Shown here piece after piece: positions 8,394-16,779 of a DNA stretch of 38,115 bases (the stretch's first letter is position 1; the number at the start of each line of letters is the position of its first letter). Both the position numbers and the translations under genes were made by a program. The DNA is from JAKVCB01 sp963578605 (GTDB lineage Bacteria > Planctomycetota > Planctomycetia > Pirellulales > Lacipirellulaceae): the NCBI GenBank assembly GCA_963578605.1, contig CAUZEA010000052.1, forward strand, positions 1-38,115, given 5' to 3'. The notes beneath the pieces are model-generated. The model worked only from the letters and a program-made list of their open reading frames with translations. It was not told the DNA's origin and ran no database searches.

Positions 8394-9409
8394 ATGAAAA
8401 TTGCCATGCTCCACGGTCCAAGAGACCTCCGTATCGAAGAACATCCGCTCGACACGAGCCCGCTGAAACCAAACGACATCTGGATCAAGACCGAGATATC
8501 GGCTTTCAAGATCGGAACCGATCGGGGCAACTACGAGGGCGCCGCACAGGTTCCTGGCGCGCCGGACTATCCGCGCGGGGTTGGGGACAGCAATCTGGGG
8601 ATCGTGCAGGGTGTCGGGAGCAATGTCACGCGGTTTCAGGTTGGCGATCGTGTCGTCACGAGACAGCCCCACCAATCTGAAACCCTCATGGATCAATCGG
8701 AGAGCATTGTCAAAGTGCCTGAGGGGTCGACTCGGAGGACGCCGTCTACGCCCATCTCTATGCGCTCAGTGCCCACTGTTACAAAAAAGCCCAATTCCGA
8801 CCTGGTGAGAACGTCGCGGTTGTGGGAGTTGGCGTCCTCGGATTGGGCGCTGTTGCCCTGGGTCCCTTGTTCGGTGGCCGTGTGGTGGCTCTCGCCAACA
8901 GTTCGAGCCGACTGAAGTTGGCGAGCCGCATGGGCGCACACGCGGGCTACCTGTCCGACGATCCCGACCTCGAAACAAAGTTGGATGATTTCACCGCCGG
9001 CGGAGGTATCGACTTGGTGATTCTGACGGCGAACCCGTGGCCAGCGTATCGCACAGCTGTCGAGATTGTTCGCCCCAACGGAAGGGTTTCGATCGTCAGC
9101 CTGCAGGGACGTGGGGAGCCACCGCTCGATTTCAATCCGCTGGCCATGAAATGGTTCTATCAGAAAGGAATAAGCCTGATCGCGGTTTCAGGGGAGGCCG
9201 GAAGCCTCTATCCCAGGTCGCAGGAAATACGCGAAACCGATCGGTGTGCCTCGCACGTTCTCTCTCTCATGGCCGATGATCGACTGGAGCCCAAGCGTCT
9301 GATCACCCACCGGTTCCACTACACTGAGATGGTTAAGGCCTACGACATGGCGGACCAACGAGAAAAATCGATGCTCGGTGTCATCTTCAACTGGCAAGAC
9401 AAGAGCTGA
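8394..9409 (+). pseudogene. MDR-superfamily (zinc-free alcohol dehydrogenase-like) oxidoreductase, frameshifted at about 8725
   Basis: The first frame begins MKIAMLHGPRDLRIEEHP and reads a GroES-like domain (ISAFKIGTDRGNYEG, LGIVQGVGSNVTRFQVGDRV) up to KVPEG. At GAGGGG (8721-8726) the frame must gain one base to continue as VDSEDAVYAHLYALSAHCYK, then the Rossmann motif VAVVGVGVLGLGAVALG and a normal MDR tail to the TGA at 9407-9409. With one G restored the protein is about 338 residues, standard for the family. The usual catalytic-zinc Cys and the GHE motif are absent, so a zinc-independent reductase is likely; the substrate is unknown. One missing base in a G run may be a sequence error. No clear ribosome binding site precedes the ATG. 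Confidence 0.85.
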
Positions 9410-9669
9410 ACCACCAAGTCACGAAGACACCACGGCCACAAGGAAAAGGCTTTTTGGAAAGACCGGGCGTAACGTCACGACGAGCCAGTGCAATGTGGCC
9501 CCCAAGCGAGGAACCGCTACTTCAAACGCCCCTTCGATTGCGACGTCCATTAGACGTGGTTCGTTTTCACCGCGGATCGGCCAATCCGTCCTACGTATCA
9601 AAATCGAAAGTAGGGAAACCATCAGATGACGGATGTGCCGGACACAGATGCTACTGCCGAAGATGATTT

Positions 9670-9757
9670 GCCCCGGCGGCAATATCGGCCGTAGTATTGG
9701 CCTGCAGGTTGACGTTGGCCTGGACCTGGTGCGAGCCCGTAGTGGCACTCAGCGTGG
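9670..9757 (-). repeat. Inverted 88-bp copy of part of the PEP-CTERM gene at 2641-2728
   Basis: The reverse complement of 9670-9757 matches 2641-2728 without gaps, with four base differences by hand count. Both encode SHQVQANVNLQANTTADIAA; three of the four changes are silent. Homology ends abruptly on both sides. It most likely comes from a paralogous gene of the same family elsewhere and was left here by recombination. Confidence 0.92.
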
Positions 9758-9762
9758 ATATT

Positions 9763-9822
9763 TGACTGGGCGTCGGTGGGAATGACTGGGCATCGGTGGG
9801 AATGACTGGGCGTCGGTGGGAA
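9763..9822. repeat. Tandem repeat, 20 bp x 3
   Basis: TGACTGGGCGTCGGTGGGAA at 9763-9782 and 9803-9822 flanks a copy with one change (GCG to GCA) at 9783-9802. It starts 6 bp after the end of the inverted PEP-CTERM fragment. Confidence 0.93.
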
Positions 9823-10152
9823 TGAGTCGTGCTATCTAAAGACGGCACAACAAAGAGTGTCGAAAAGAGGGTCGAGATGAGTCGAAGTGGGTATCCACTC
9901 TCGATAGCATGGTCCCTCCCGGTAACCGTAAAAAATATTTTTACCAATAAATTCCTATATTTTTGGGTTTCGACGGGGTTTCAGGCCTGCTGTAGCATAC
10001 TTGCAATCACGTTCTCGGAAAAAATCGCGTCGTAAACCCACACAGGAAAATCACTTACGGAAATACGACCAGCCCAGTTTTTTTGGGAGATTTAATTACC
10101 AGAGTGTTGACATTCTGAACATACAGCTTACACTGAAGTCTGATGCACTTAT

Positions 10153-10205
10153 GAGGTTATCTGCACATTTGAGGTTATCTGCACATTTGAGGTTATCTGC
10201 ACATT
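10153..10205. repeat. Tandem repeat, 18 bp x about 3
   Basis: GAGGTTATCTGCACATTT occurs at 10153-10170 and 10171-10188, and its first 17 bases again at 10189-10205. The array lies 108 bp upstream of the PEP-CTERM start at 10313, so it could be in that gene's control region. Confidence 0.92.
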
Positions 10206-10297
10206 GTCTGCTAGTTACTTTTTATAAGGCTCACAACAATGGGAGGTATGTGAAGTAGAAGCTAGCGTTTACGATTTTTCCCCCTGTGGCTTTTTTT

Positions 10298-10303
10298 CGG
10301 AGG
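10298..10303 (+). promoter_or_regulatory. Ribosome binding site that decides the start at 10313
   Basis: CGGAGG lies 9 bases before the ATG at 10313. This favours that start over an in-frame non-ATG start further upstream. Confidence 0.7.
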
Positions 10304-10312
10304 TTTAGCGTA

Positions 10313-11125
10313 ATGAATTTAAAAAGAATGACTTGGAGAGTCGGAGTCTGTCTCTTGGCAGTTACAGCTGTTGCAATGCTTTCGGGTGTTGTTACGGCAG
10401 GCGAATCACAGAGTTTCGATTCGGCAGCATCTGCAGCGGCCGGTGGTTGGACTGGGTCTGGTAACACCACCTGGGGCCCGTATGGGTACAGCGATACCAA
10501 CAACACGGGCGGAAGTAGTGGTGCGGGCGAGGCAGGCGGTACTTTCGAGCGAACCAACGTCGCGGCTTACTACGGCGACACTGATATTGGTACCGTCAAC
10601 GGTGCCGATGGGTTTAGTGCCTCTGGTGAGTTGTACGTGGCCGCTCCCTTCGCCGACAACGACACTTTCGTCGGACACTTTGGTACGCCGGCAGCCGGTG
10701 CGGTTGGGTATGAGAACCATCACGGCGGATTCATGCTGCGAGAATTGAATACCAGCAACTTCCGGTTCATGGCTCGTGTTCGAGGCGATAAAGAGGGGCA
10801 GGAGACTGGTGATCAGGTTGTGACGCCAAACGGCAATTACAATTTCAATTACAACTACGATGCCGGTACACAGCAGTTGACAGCGACGCTGACTCATCCG
10901 CTTACCGGTGCGGTCGTATCCACTAGTACAACTCCGGCGATGACAAATCAGACGTTCACGGCCGACGCATTTGGCCTCCGCAGTGGATTCAACAGTGCTG
11001 GATCTGGCCAAACAATGACCGCCTACATCGACGGCGTGACTTATTCGTCAGCAATCCCCGAGCCCTCGACGCTTATCCTTTTGGCCCTGTCAGTGGTCGG
11101 ATTGGTAATGCGCCGCGGACGTTAA
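10313..11125 (+). CDS. Exported PEP-CTERM protein of unknown function
   Basis: The 270-residue protein starts MNLKRMTWRVGVCLLAV, a Sec signal with basic start, hydrophobic core and likely cut near VVTAGES. The mature part is rich in Gly, Asn, Thr and Ser (about 30-240) and looks like a beta-rich lectin or jelly-roll type domain (GYENHHGGFMLRELNTSNFR, YNFNYNYDAGTQQLTATLTH); I cannot name the family. The end is a clean PEP-CTERM tag: AIPEPSTLILLALSVVGLV then RRGR. Such proteins are exported and processed by an exosortase, often ending in the envelope or extracellular matrix. A good ribosome binding site precedes the ATG. The gene stands alone, with a hairpin just after its stop. Confidence 0.88.
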   Translation: MNLKRMTWRVGVCLLAVTAVAMLSGVVTAGESQSFDSAASAAAGGWTGSGNTTWGPYGYSDTNNTGGSSGAGEAGGTFERTNVAAYYGDTDIGTVNGADGFSASGELYVAAPFADNDTFVGHFGTPAAGAVGYENHHGGFMLRELNTSNFRFMARVRGDKEGQETGDQVVTPNGNYNFNYNYDAGTQQLTATLTHPLTGAVVSTSTTPAMTNQTFTADAFGLRSGFNSAGSGQTMTAYIDGVTYSSAIPEPSTLILLALSVVGLVMRRGR

Positions 11126-11554
11126 CAACCGTGTAACGCACGAAGTCTTACTTGGTGCGACGCGACGAAAAAGAGGATGTGGTATAGGAGAGAGAGAATC
11201 GCCCGGCGGTGTTTCTCGAACCCCTGTCCCATCCTCTTTTTCGCTTTCTATACCGCTCAATAAAAGGTTCCGGGGTACTTGCTCGCTCTTTGCCCCGAGC
11301 ACGACCATTCCTGCGATCGCTGGGTTGCTGGTTGCAATCGCCATGCTGCCGAGGGCGTCCAAGTGCGGTCAGCGGCCGTCCTGTGCCGATTTCGGTTGAG
11401 AGCCGACAGGTGCAACTCTTCGTCGGCGTCTTGATCAGAGTCACCTACCTGGCTGCCAAGGGCGCCCCGGTTGGTACTTGCTCCTGGGTTTCATCGGGTT
11501 CTTGAGGCCCGTCCCCAGTTTTGCTATGTTAACGTGCGACTGGGGAGCAACTCA
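11126..11554. other. Intergenic region, no gene recognised
   Basis: It contains a stem-loop right after the PEP-CTERM stop and otherwise only GC-rich non-coding-like sequence. A short hydrophobic peptide in one plus frame at about 11292-11350 (IAGLLVAIAMLP) vaguely recalls a PEP-CTERM tail but is not convincing. Confidence 0.5.
11137..11159 (+). terminator. Possible stem-loop terminator after the PEP-CTERM gene
   Basis: CGCAC-G-AAGT pairs with ACTT-G-GTGCG around a CTT loop, giving nine base pairs with one mismatch, 12 bases after the stop at 11125. There is no T run after it, so it is not a classical intrinsic terminator; it may help transcript ending or 3' stability. Confidence 0.35.
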
Positions 11555-12667
11555 ATGAAAATCGAACGAATTGAAGTCCGCTCGGTTGCGCCCCCAACAG
11601 GCCAATTTACCTGGTCGGACGATCTCCCGGCGCAGTTCGCAACCAATACGGTGTTGCGCCTCTATACAGATGAAGGGATCGAAGGGGTCTCCGGGGTTTG
11701 GAATGGAACTTCTTACGGGTTCGAGAAATACACCGCCGAAGCCATCCGCCACATCTCACCGATACTCGTCGGGCGCGATCCGCTTCAGCGGGAGGAACTG
11801 TGGTACGACATCCGTCCCCGCGTATTTCCTGTACCGCCGCAGGCGCTCGCTTCGATCGACATCGCTCTTTGGGACCTGGCCGGAAAGGTGGCCGGACTGC
11901 CACTCTATCGATTGCTGGGCGGAGCGCGAGAGCGGATTCGTTCTTATGCCAGCACCCCGATGCTCGAAGACGTGCCGGCGCATTTGAAGTTCGTCGAGGA
12001 TTTGCTGGACGAGGGCTACACGGCGGTCAAATTTCACACCTGGTGTATTCCGGAAAAAGACCTCGAACTTTCGCGCGCCATCAGCCAGGAGTTCGACACG
12101 GCGAAAATCGACTTCATGCTCGATGTTGAGAACAACTACGACCGGGTAAGTGCCCTGAACGTTGCGCAGGAGATCGAGCAACTCGGATTCAGGTGGTTCG
12201 AGGCGCCATTGCCCGACTACGATCTGGACGGTTACCGAGAATTGACCCGCAAAACCTCCATCCCGGTATTGCCATCGGGTAACTGGTTCATGGATCTCAT
12301 GACCTTCAACGAGGCGATCAAGACCAAAACTTGGCGGGCGACCCGCACCGACGTGCACATGATGGGTGGGATTACCCAGGCAAACAAGGCGATTGCCCTG
12401 ACCGAGGCGGCCGACATCAACTGCGAAATCATGTCCTGGGGTTACAGCCTCAACGCCGCCGCCAACCTGCACTTGATGTTGGCTCACACCAACTGTTCTT
12501 TTTTTGAGCACTCGGTTCCCCAGCAGGCCTACGAGTATGGCATGCACGATGTCATTCGTTCGGACGCGAACGGGTACGTACATGCTCCAACCAAACCTGG
12601 TCTTGGGTTGGACGTCGATTGGGATCAGATGGAGGCGGCAACCTTCCACAACTTCACCATTGAATAG
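11555..12667 (+). CDS. Enolase-superfamily (mandelate racemase/muconate lactonizing-like) enzyme
   Basis: The 370-residue protein has the normal length and two-domain order: capping domain (MKIERIEVRSVAPP to about 110, with ASIDIALWDLAGKVAGLPLY at the junction) and a TIM barrel. Family members abstract the proton next to a carboxylate with an Mg ion; most relatives dehydrate acid sugars or racemise acids. Candidate residues are K159-F-H161 at the position of the usual KxK, D190 (MLDVENNY) and E216 (WFEAPLPD) as metal ligands, and N243 (PSGNWF) where a third acidic ligand is expected. On the opposite barrel strand EIMSWG replaces the usual His or Lys motif. Chemistry may therefore differ from characterised members. 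The start ATG follows GGGGAGCAACTCA, a good ribosome binding site. No partner gene sits in an operon with it. Confidence 0.88.
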   Translation: MKIERIEVRSVAPPTGQFTWSDDLPAQFATNTVLRLYTDEGIEGVSGVWNGTSYGFEKYTAEAIRHISPILVGRDPLQREELWYDIRPRVFPVPPQALASIDIALWDLAGKVAGLPLYRLLGGARERIRSYASTPMLEDVPAHLKFVEDLLDEGYTAVKFHTWCIPEKDLELSRAISQEFDTAKIDFMLDVENNYDRVSALNVAQEIEQLGFRWFEAPLPDYDLDGYRELTRKTSIPVLPSGNWFMDLMTFNEAIKTKTWRATRTDVHMMGGITQANKAIALTEAADINCEIMSWGYSLNAAANLHLMLAHTNCSFFEHSVPQQAYEYGMHDVIRSDANGYVHAPTKPGLGLDVDWDQMEAATFHNFTIE

Positions 12668-13184
12668 CGGTCTGTGAAGCCAGCAGAGCCATTCCGGCAC
12701 GCGCAGGAGATGGAAGATCACCCGCCCGAATCAGCGCACACTGTGTGTTGGTGAGCTGAAACTCATCTCGAATGTGGGGTGCCACGATGGAAATGGCTAC
12801 CGGGTCGACGTAATTCAGTACGGAACTACTCAGCAACAGTGCAGCAAACTACCAGCGGCAACGATAAGCAGGGTTGGTCTTCACTTGGCATCCTCCATGC
12901 GTACACTACCGGCTTAAGTGATCTTAAGTATGCTACAGGTGAAGAGGAGCCTGCGAATTCACTTTCAAATTCAAAAGCTCCTGGCAAACTCAAACGTTCC
13001 TGGCCACCCAAACTTGTAATTCTACCCGTCAAAATTCTGCTGATTATCGGAAGCACCTGCGATGTCATTGTGAAGGGAAAAATCATGAAAACAGGTTGCC
13101 CACCCACTTCCCCTTGATGGTCCGTCACCTCAGATCTCCGCGCTCCGCAACAGCGGTTGTTCGAGTTGGTCAGGAAGCAAACCT
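12668..13184. other. Gap holding an MFS transporter relic
   Basis: Apart from the transporter relic at 12727-12884 (minus), nothing recognisable was found on either strand between the enolase-superfamily gene and the M24 peptidase gene. Confidence 0.55.
12727..12884 (-). pseudogene. Relic of an MFS (hexuronate/ACS-type) transporter, 5' end only, with internal stop
   Basis: From a GTG at 12884 the minus strand reads VKTNPAYRCRW, a TAG stop, then FAALLLSSSVLNYVDPVAIS and IVAPHIRDEFQLTNTQCALI before similarity ends. The NYVDxxAISIVAPxIRxEFxLTNTQ pattern is the first transmembrane region of MFS anion/sugar-acid symporters. A strong ribosome binding site (GGAGG, 7 bases before the GTG) supports the start. 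TAG replaces a codon where such proteins usually have Trp (TGG), a one-base change. The other roughly 370 residues are gone, so the transporter is dead. Its likely substrates, acid sugars, fit the enolase-superfamily gene next door, so the two may once have worked together. Confidence 0.75.
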
Positions 13185-14345
13185 ATGGATTTGAAATCGC
13201 CGTTTACTCGAGATGAATTTGTCGATCGCATGAATCGAACCGTAGCTGCTTTACAGCAGAATGGGATAGATGCGCTCGTAGGTTTTGCGAACAAAGTGAT
13301 ACCCGGTCATGTGCGTTATCTCACCGGCTATGAGACGCGCCATGGGATTCATGATGCCAGTTATTTTGTACTTTCACCCGGCTATGGCAAGGGACTGACA
13401 TTAATCACAAACTCGAGTTGGGAACCTTTGCGAGAGATGAGCTGGGTGGATGAGATCATCGTCAGTAACAAGTTTGCGCAAATCATCCCCGACCTGCTTC
13501 CGCCCACAGCCAAACATGTTGGCATTGCGGGGTATGAGTACCTGCCCGCACCTGTTTTCCAGGCCATCGAGCAGCGTCTTTCCGGAGCCAAGTTCACAGA
13601 TGCCTCGCGATTGTACTATCAAGTGCGCATGGTCAAGAGTAAAGCCGAAGTTGACGTCCTGCGTCGTTGTGCCGAGATTACGCAGGCAGGCGCACAAGCC
13701 TTTGTCGATTCGACCCAGGAAGGACGCCTGGAGATGGAAATCCTGGTGGCCGTGGAGAGCGCGCTTAAGCTTAACGGATCGGATGAAGTTTCCTTTACCA
13801 CCCAGGTGGGTGCCGGACCGAAGACGTTCGAAATTAACCCCTATGCAACGGACCAGCCGCTGAAAAAAGGTGACATGGTCCTTTTGGACTGCGGGGCCAC
13901 GTACTGTGGGTATCGCGGCGATATGTCCCGCACGACCGTGGTCGGAAAGGGCTCCGACGAAGTTCTTCAGCTTTTGGAGGGTACCGCCGAGATGTATGAT
14001 CGATGCTTGGAGGAGGTTCGTCCCGGTGTGCCGAGTTCCAACCTGGCAAAGGCAGCCATAGCCGTGGCAGAGAGTCGCGGTTTGAAAGACTGTCTTTACT
14101 CGTCGCCCAACGTGAAAGCCGGTTTCATGGGGCATGCTATTGGCACTCACTACCATGAACCTCCCTGGATAGACCTCACAGAAAATACCGAGTTACGGGA
14201 AAATATGGTGCTCGTGCTGGAGCCAATACTTCGCAAGAAGGGTGTCGGCGGCGTACTGATTGAAGATGCAGTCCTGGTGACCGCCGCAGGAGCAGAACGG
14301 CTGTCGACCCTTGACATTCGCCCCTGGAGGTCGACACCCACTTAA
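13185..14345 (+). CDS. M24-family metallopeptidase (Xaa-Pro aminopeptidase/creatinase type)
   Basis: The 386-residue protein has the creatinase-like N-terminal domain (about 1-145) and a pita-bread catalytic domain. All five dinuclear metal ligands are present: D235 (LLDCGA), D246 (YRGDMSRT), H317 (GFMGHAIG), E346 (LVLEPIL) and E360 (LIEDAVLV). Members cleave an N-terminal residue before proline, or hydrolyse creatine-like compounds in one branch; the sequence alone does not choose between them. No signal peptide is seen, so it is probably cytoplasmic. The ATG at 13185 follows AGGAAG. The M19 dipeptidase gene downstream (166 bp away, same strand) suggests peptide or amidated-compound turnover, though the spacing argues against a tight operon. 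Confidence 0.9.
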   Translation: MDLKSPFTRDEFVDRMNRTVAALQQNGIDALVGFANKVIPGHVRYLTGYETRHGIHDASYFVLSPGYGKGLTLITNSSWEPLREMSWVDEIIVSNKFAQIIPDLLPPTAKHVGIAGYEYLPAPVFQAIEQRLSGAKFTDASRLYYQVRMVKSKAEVDVLRRCAEITQAGAQAFVDSTQEGRLEMEILVAVESALKLNGSDEVSFTTQVGAGPKTFEINPYATDQPLKKGDMVLLDCGATYCGYRGDMSRTTVVGKGSDEVLQLLEGTAEMYDRCLEEVRPGVPSSNLAKAAIAVAESRGLKDCLYSSPNVKAGFMGHAIGTHYHEPPWIDLTENTELRENMVLVLEPILRKKGVGGVLIEDAVLVTAAGAERLSTLDIRPWRSTPT

Positions 14346-14511
14346 TAAAAGCAGGGCACGTGTTATTGAAATTCTGGCCGCTCAAGCGTAGGGTGGGACA
14401 AGCGAACCCCGCGACCAGGTCGCTGCGCCGGCGTAACTTGCTCCACCAGAATCTATGTCGGATGTCCGAACAGCCGGCGCTAGACCCCCACTCTGCCAGA
14501 GGACGTAGACC

Positions 14512-15606
14512 ATGCACCGACGCGATTTTCTCACCGCCTCAGGGGTTGCAATGGCAGCTGGAGTGAACGCTTGCGGAGGAGCGGGCAGCAGGGAAGTCCA
14601 AGCTGCCCAGCCGGCCGACGACCAGGCCAAACCATTGCGTCAACGGGCGATGCAGTTGCACCGCGAGAACGTCGTGTGGGTCATCCACGATCACCGGCCG
14701 ATTGCCCCCGATATCCCTCTCATGCTCGCAGGGGGTGTCACCGGCAAAATCTACAATCTAGGTATTGATGTCGACATTGAGCAGGGGATCGCCGCCAGCG
14801 CTGCTCGGCGGGAAGGTTGGGCGCGCCAGACAATGGCCGCCTTGGAGGAGGCCGAAAGGTCCATCCAAGCAGATCCGAAACATGTGCTCTTGGCGTTATC
14901 TGTCGAAGACATTCTGCGCGCCAAACGCGAGGGCAAAGTTGCCATCCTTTTCGGGGTGGAAGGGGGCAAGCTTTTAGAGGGCAAGCTGGAACTCTTGAAG
15001 ACATTCTACGATCGAGGTCTGCGAGAGCTTCAATTGTGCTGGGCGGTTCCCAACCAGATTGTCGAAGAACAGGACTTGACGGCTTTCGGACGGCAAGTCG
15101 TTCGTGAGTGTGATCGGCTGGGCATTATCGTCAGCCTGACTCACATTGCCGAAACGGCGTTTTTCCAGGTGATCGAGATGACCCGAAAGCCCCCGATCGT
15201 CTGTCACGGGATCGCGTCGATCCCGGGTTGGGAGGCGGGTGACCTGAGTGACCGCAAACTCAAAGCGCTCGCCTCGCGCGATGGCCTGCTGGGCATTCAC
15301 TTTTATCGCAGCTATCTGGGTTCCCAACCCTCGGTCGACCGCGTCGTGGACCAGGTCGACCACATTGCCAACCTGGTGGGAATTGACACGGTGGGATTGG
15401 GCATCGATTTTTTCCCCACCCATGGTCCATGGAAGAAACATCAGCTGGACCAGAACACCACGGAGATTACCTGGGCAATTCCCCACATCGGTGAGGTGGT
15501 CCGCGTCACAGAGGCACTGTTGGCACGCAACTTCCCAGAAGATGACGTTATTAAAGTTCTCGGGGGCAATTTCCTAAGGGTCTGCAAATCGGTGTTCGGA
15601 TCATGA
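14512..15606 (+). CDS. Exported M19 (membrane dipeptidase-like) metallohydrolase
   Basis: This 364-residue protein begins MHRRDFLTASGVAMAAG, a Tat signal, with a possible lipoprotein cysteine at C21 (VNAC). The rest follows the M19/renal dipeptidase TIM barrel: VIHDHRP (59-61) at the HxD metal site, LAGGVTGKIYN, FGVEGG for the bridging glutamate, IIVSLTHIAE and IVCHGIAS for later histidines, VGLGIDFFP near the end, and GGNFLRVC at the C-terminus. M19 enzymes hydrolyse dipeptides; some lost-ligand relatives act on other amides. Here the first site reads H-D-H rather than H-x-D and the usual GSDFDG is GIDFFP, so activity may be changed. The ATG at 14512 follows GAGGA with suitable spacing. It probably acts in the periplasm. 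Confidence 0.85.
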   Translation: MHRRDFLTASGVAMAAGVNACGGAGSREVQAAQPADDQAKPLRQRAMQLHRENVVWVIHDHRPIAPDIPLMLAGGVTGKIYNLGIDVDIEQGIAASAARREGWARQTMAALEEAERSIQADPKHVLLALSVEDILRAKREGKVAILFGVEGGKLLEGKLELLKTFYDRGLRELQLCWAVPNQIVEEQDLTAFGRQVVRECDRLGIIVSLTHIAETAFFQVIEMTRKPPIVCHGIASIPGWEAGDLSDRKLKALASRDGLLGIHFYRSYLGSQPSVDRVVDQVDHIANLVGIDTVGLGIDFFPTHGPWKKHQLDQNTTEITWAIPHIGEVVRVTEALLARNFPEDDVIKVLGGNFLRVCKSVFGS

Positions 15607-16122
15607 GACAGGTGACAAATTCGCACGTGCAACTTTGGTGAAACAGCTTTGCGAGGCAGGGGCCTGACAACTGTTGCCGGGCTTTTACATGTTTGTCTTC
15701 CGGTCGATGAGTCGTAGTGCCGCTGTTTTGTCAGCCTGCGAGGTGCGGGAATCATTCTTTTTCGGGCAACACTTTTCTGGGCGGTTCATCCTGCCGGTTT
15801 GCCACGTGTCGTTCACCGAAAACCCCCGCATTGGGCTGGCTTTTCGCCAACCCAGGTCGAGAACCCAGGTCGAGAACCCAGGTCGAGATTCACGTCGATC
15901 AACCGCCCATCCCACGCCCCGTGCCCGCTCCGGCGTCAGAGAGGTAGCAAGACCATGGTCGGAAAACGCAATTTTCCCGAAAACCCGTTGAAGATAAAGG
16001 TGGAGAAAGTGACAAAAACTGCGGCCTCAGGGGTGACGCAGGATAAAAATTTCTACCAGTCGACGCTATAATGAATGTTTCTTCTCAGTGATTCAGGTCT
16101 CTTCTCAGTGGATGCCAGCCCG
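15607..16122. other. Intergenic region with repeat elements and a possible promoter
   Basis: No gene was recognised. It contains a 13-bp triplication (15849-15887), a stretch (about 15990-16060) resembling the sequence near 22077-22160, and TATAAT at 16067-16072, a possible -10 box for the thioredoxin-like gene. CTTCTCAGTG occurs twice, 20 bases apart, at 16081 and 16101. Confidence 0.5.
15849..15887. repeat. Tandem repeat, 13 bp x 3
   Basis: AACCCAGGTCGAG is repeated perfectly at 15849-15861, 15862-15874 and 15875-15887 in non-coding DNA. Confidence 0.94.
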
Positions 16123-16779
16123 ATGCCAAACTCGCGCATATTCCGAGTCGTCGTTGCTACCGCGATGGTCTTTGTTCCGGGTGTCGTCGCGACATTCGCG
16201 GAGCAGCCCACTCCGCTCGGGCCCGAGATGCTCGAACAGCTATATGGGACCGGCGTTGATTTCAACACGTTCCTCAAAATTGCCGACAATCGTGGTGCGC
16301 TGACACAACTCGCCAACCCGTGGAACTCAAACTGGCGCAAGAGCGGTCCCTCCGACGACCAGGTCTCTCGGGCCCAGTCTCTTGCCGGAAGCTACCGCTT
16401 GCTCGCGGTTGTGTCCGAAACCTGCAGCGACTCAATCAACACGATCCCCTACATCGCCCGCCTGGTAGACCGGGTCGACCAGCTCGAGATGCAGATCGTC
16501 CCCCCGGCAGCCGGCAGGCTGATCCTCGAGGCCCACCGGGCACCCGACGGTCGCATGGCCACCCCGACGGTGGCGATCCTCAACGACAACTTCGAGGTGG
16601 TCGGAACGTGGGTCGAACGGCCCCTGCCCCTGAAAGATTGGTGGGCCCGCAACTCGACCATTAGTGAACGTGAAAAGAAGCAACGCAAGCAGTACTGGTA
16701 CAACTGGGACGAAGGTAACCACACGATGGGCGAGATCGTCGACTTGCTCGAAGCCGCCGACGCGAATTCCGGGCGCTGA
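16123..16779 (+). CDS. Exported thioredoxin-like protein with a CxxS motif
   Basis: The 218-residue protein has a Sec signal (IFRVVVATAMVFVPGVVA, cut near FAE) and a thioredoxin fold resembling the Thioredoxin_9 family: YRLLAVVSETCSDSINTIPY (strand, active-site helix), LEMQIVPP, then MATPTVAIL with the cis-proline, and VGTWVERP. The active site is C101-S-D-S104, a monothiol CxxS instead of CxxC. Such proteins cannot form an internal active-site disulfide and tend to bind or reduce mixed disulfides. The family role is undefined. The ATG at 16123 is preferred over one at 16075 because it sits just before the signal peptide. The gene is alone and convergent with the lactonase-like gene downstream. 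Confidence 0.8.
   Translation: MPNSRIFRVVVATAMVFVPGVVATFAEQPTPLGPEMLEQLYGTGVDFNTFLKIADNRGALTQLANPWNSNWRKSGPSDDQVSRAQSLAGSYRLLAVVSETCSDSINTIPYIARLVDRVDQLEMQIVPPAAGRLILEAHRAPDGRMATPTVAILNDNFEVVGTWVERPLPLKDWWARNSTISEREKKQRKQYWYNWDEGNHTMGEIVDLLEAADANSGR

Larger units (their letters stand above)
9410..10312. other. Long gap with duplicated fragment and tandem arrays
   Basis: No intact gene was recognised. It starts with a CCAAGTCACGAAGACACCA-type sequence, a kind seen in dispersed intergenic repeats. It then holds an inverted copy of part of the first PEP-CTERM gene (9670-9757), a 20-bp tandem array (9763-9822), an AT-rich stretch (about 9925-9965) and an 18-bp array (10153-10205) before the second PEP-CTERM gene. 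Confidence 0.6.

Noticed and set aside
9955..9985. GGTTTCGACGGGG, recalling the tmRNA 5' end
   Set aside because: No tRNA-like acceptor, tag-peptide frame or second half was found; a similar GTTTCGACGGGG occurs at about 21858, so it is a short chance or repeat motif.
11292..11392. Hydrophobic plus-strand peptide (PSTTIPAIAGLLVAIAMLP) resembling a PEP-CTERM tail
   Set aside because: The PEP motif and the basic end are both imperfect and the frame has no upstream protein-like sequence.
11756..12721. 321-residue minus-strand open frame opposite the enolase-superfamily gene
   Set aside because: The sense strand encodes a full enzyme with conserved motifs; the antisense frame is a by-product of GC-biased codon third positions.
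14365..14440. GTAGGGTGGGACAAGCG stretch as a possible RNA gene or attachment site
   Set aside because: This motif type is common in dispersed intergenic elements; no secondary structure or flanking duplication supports more.
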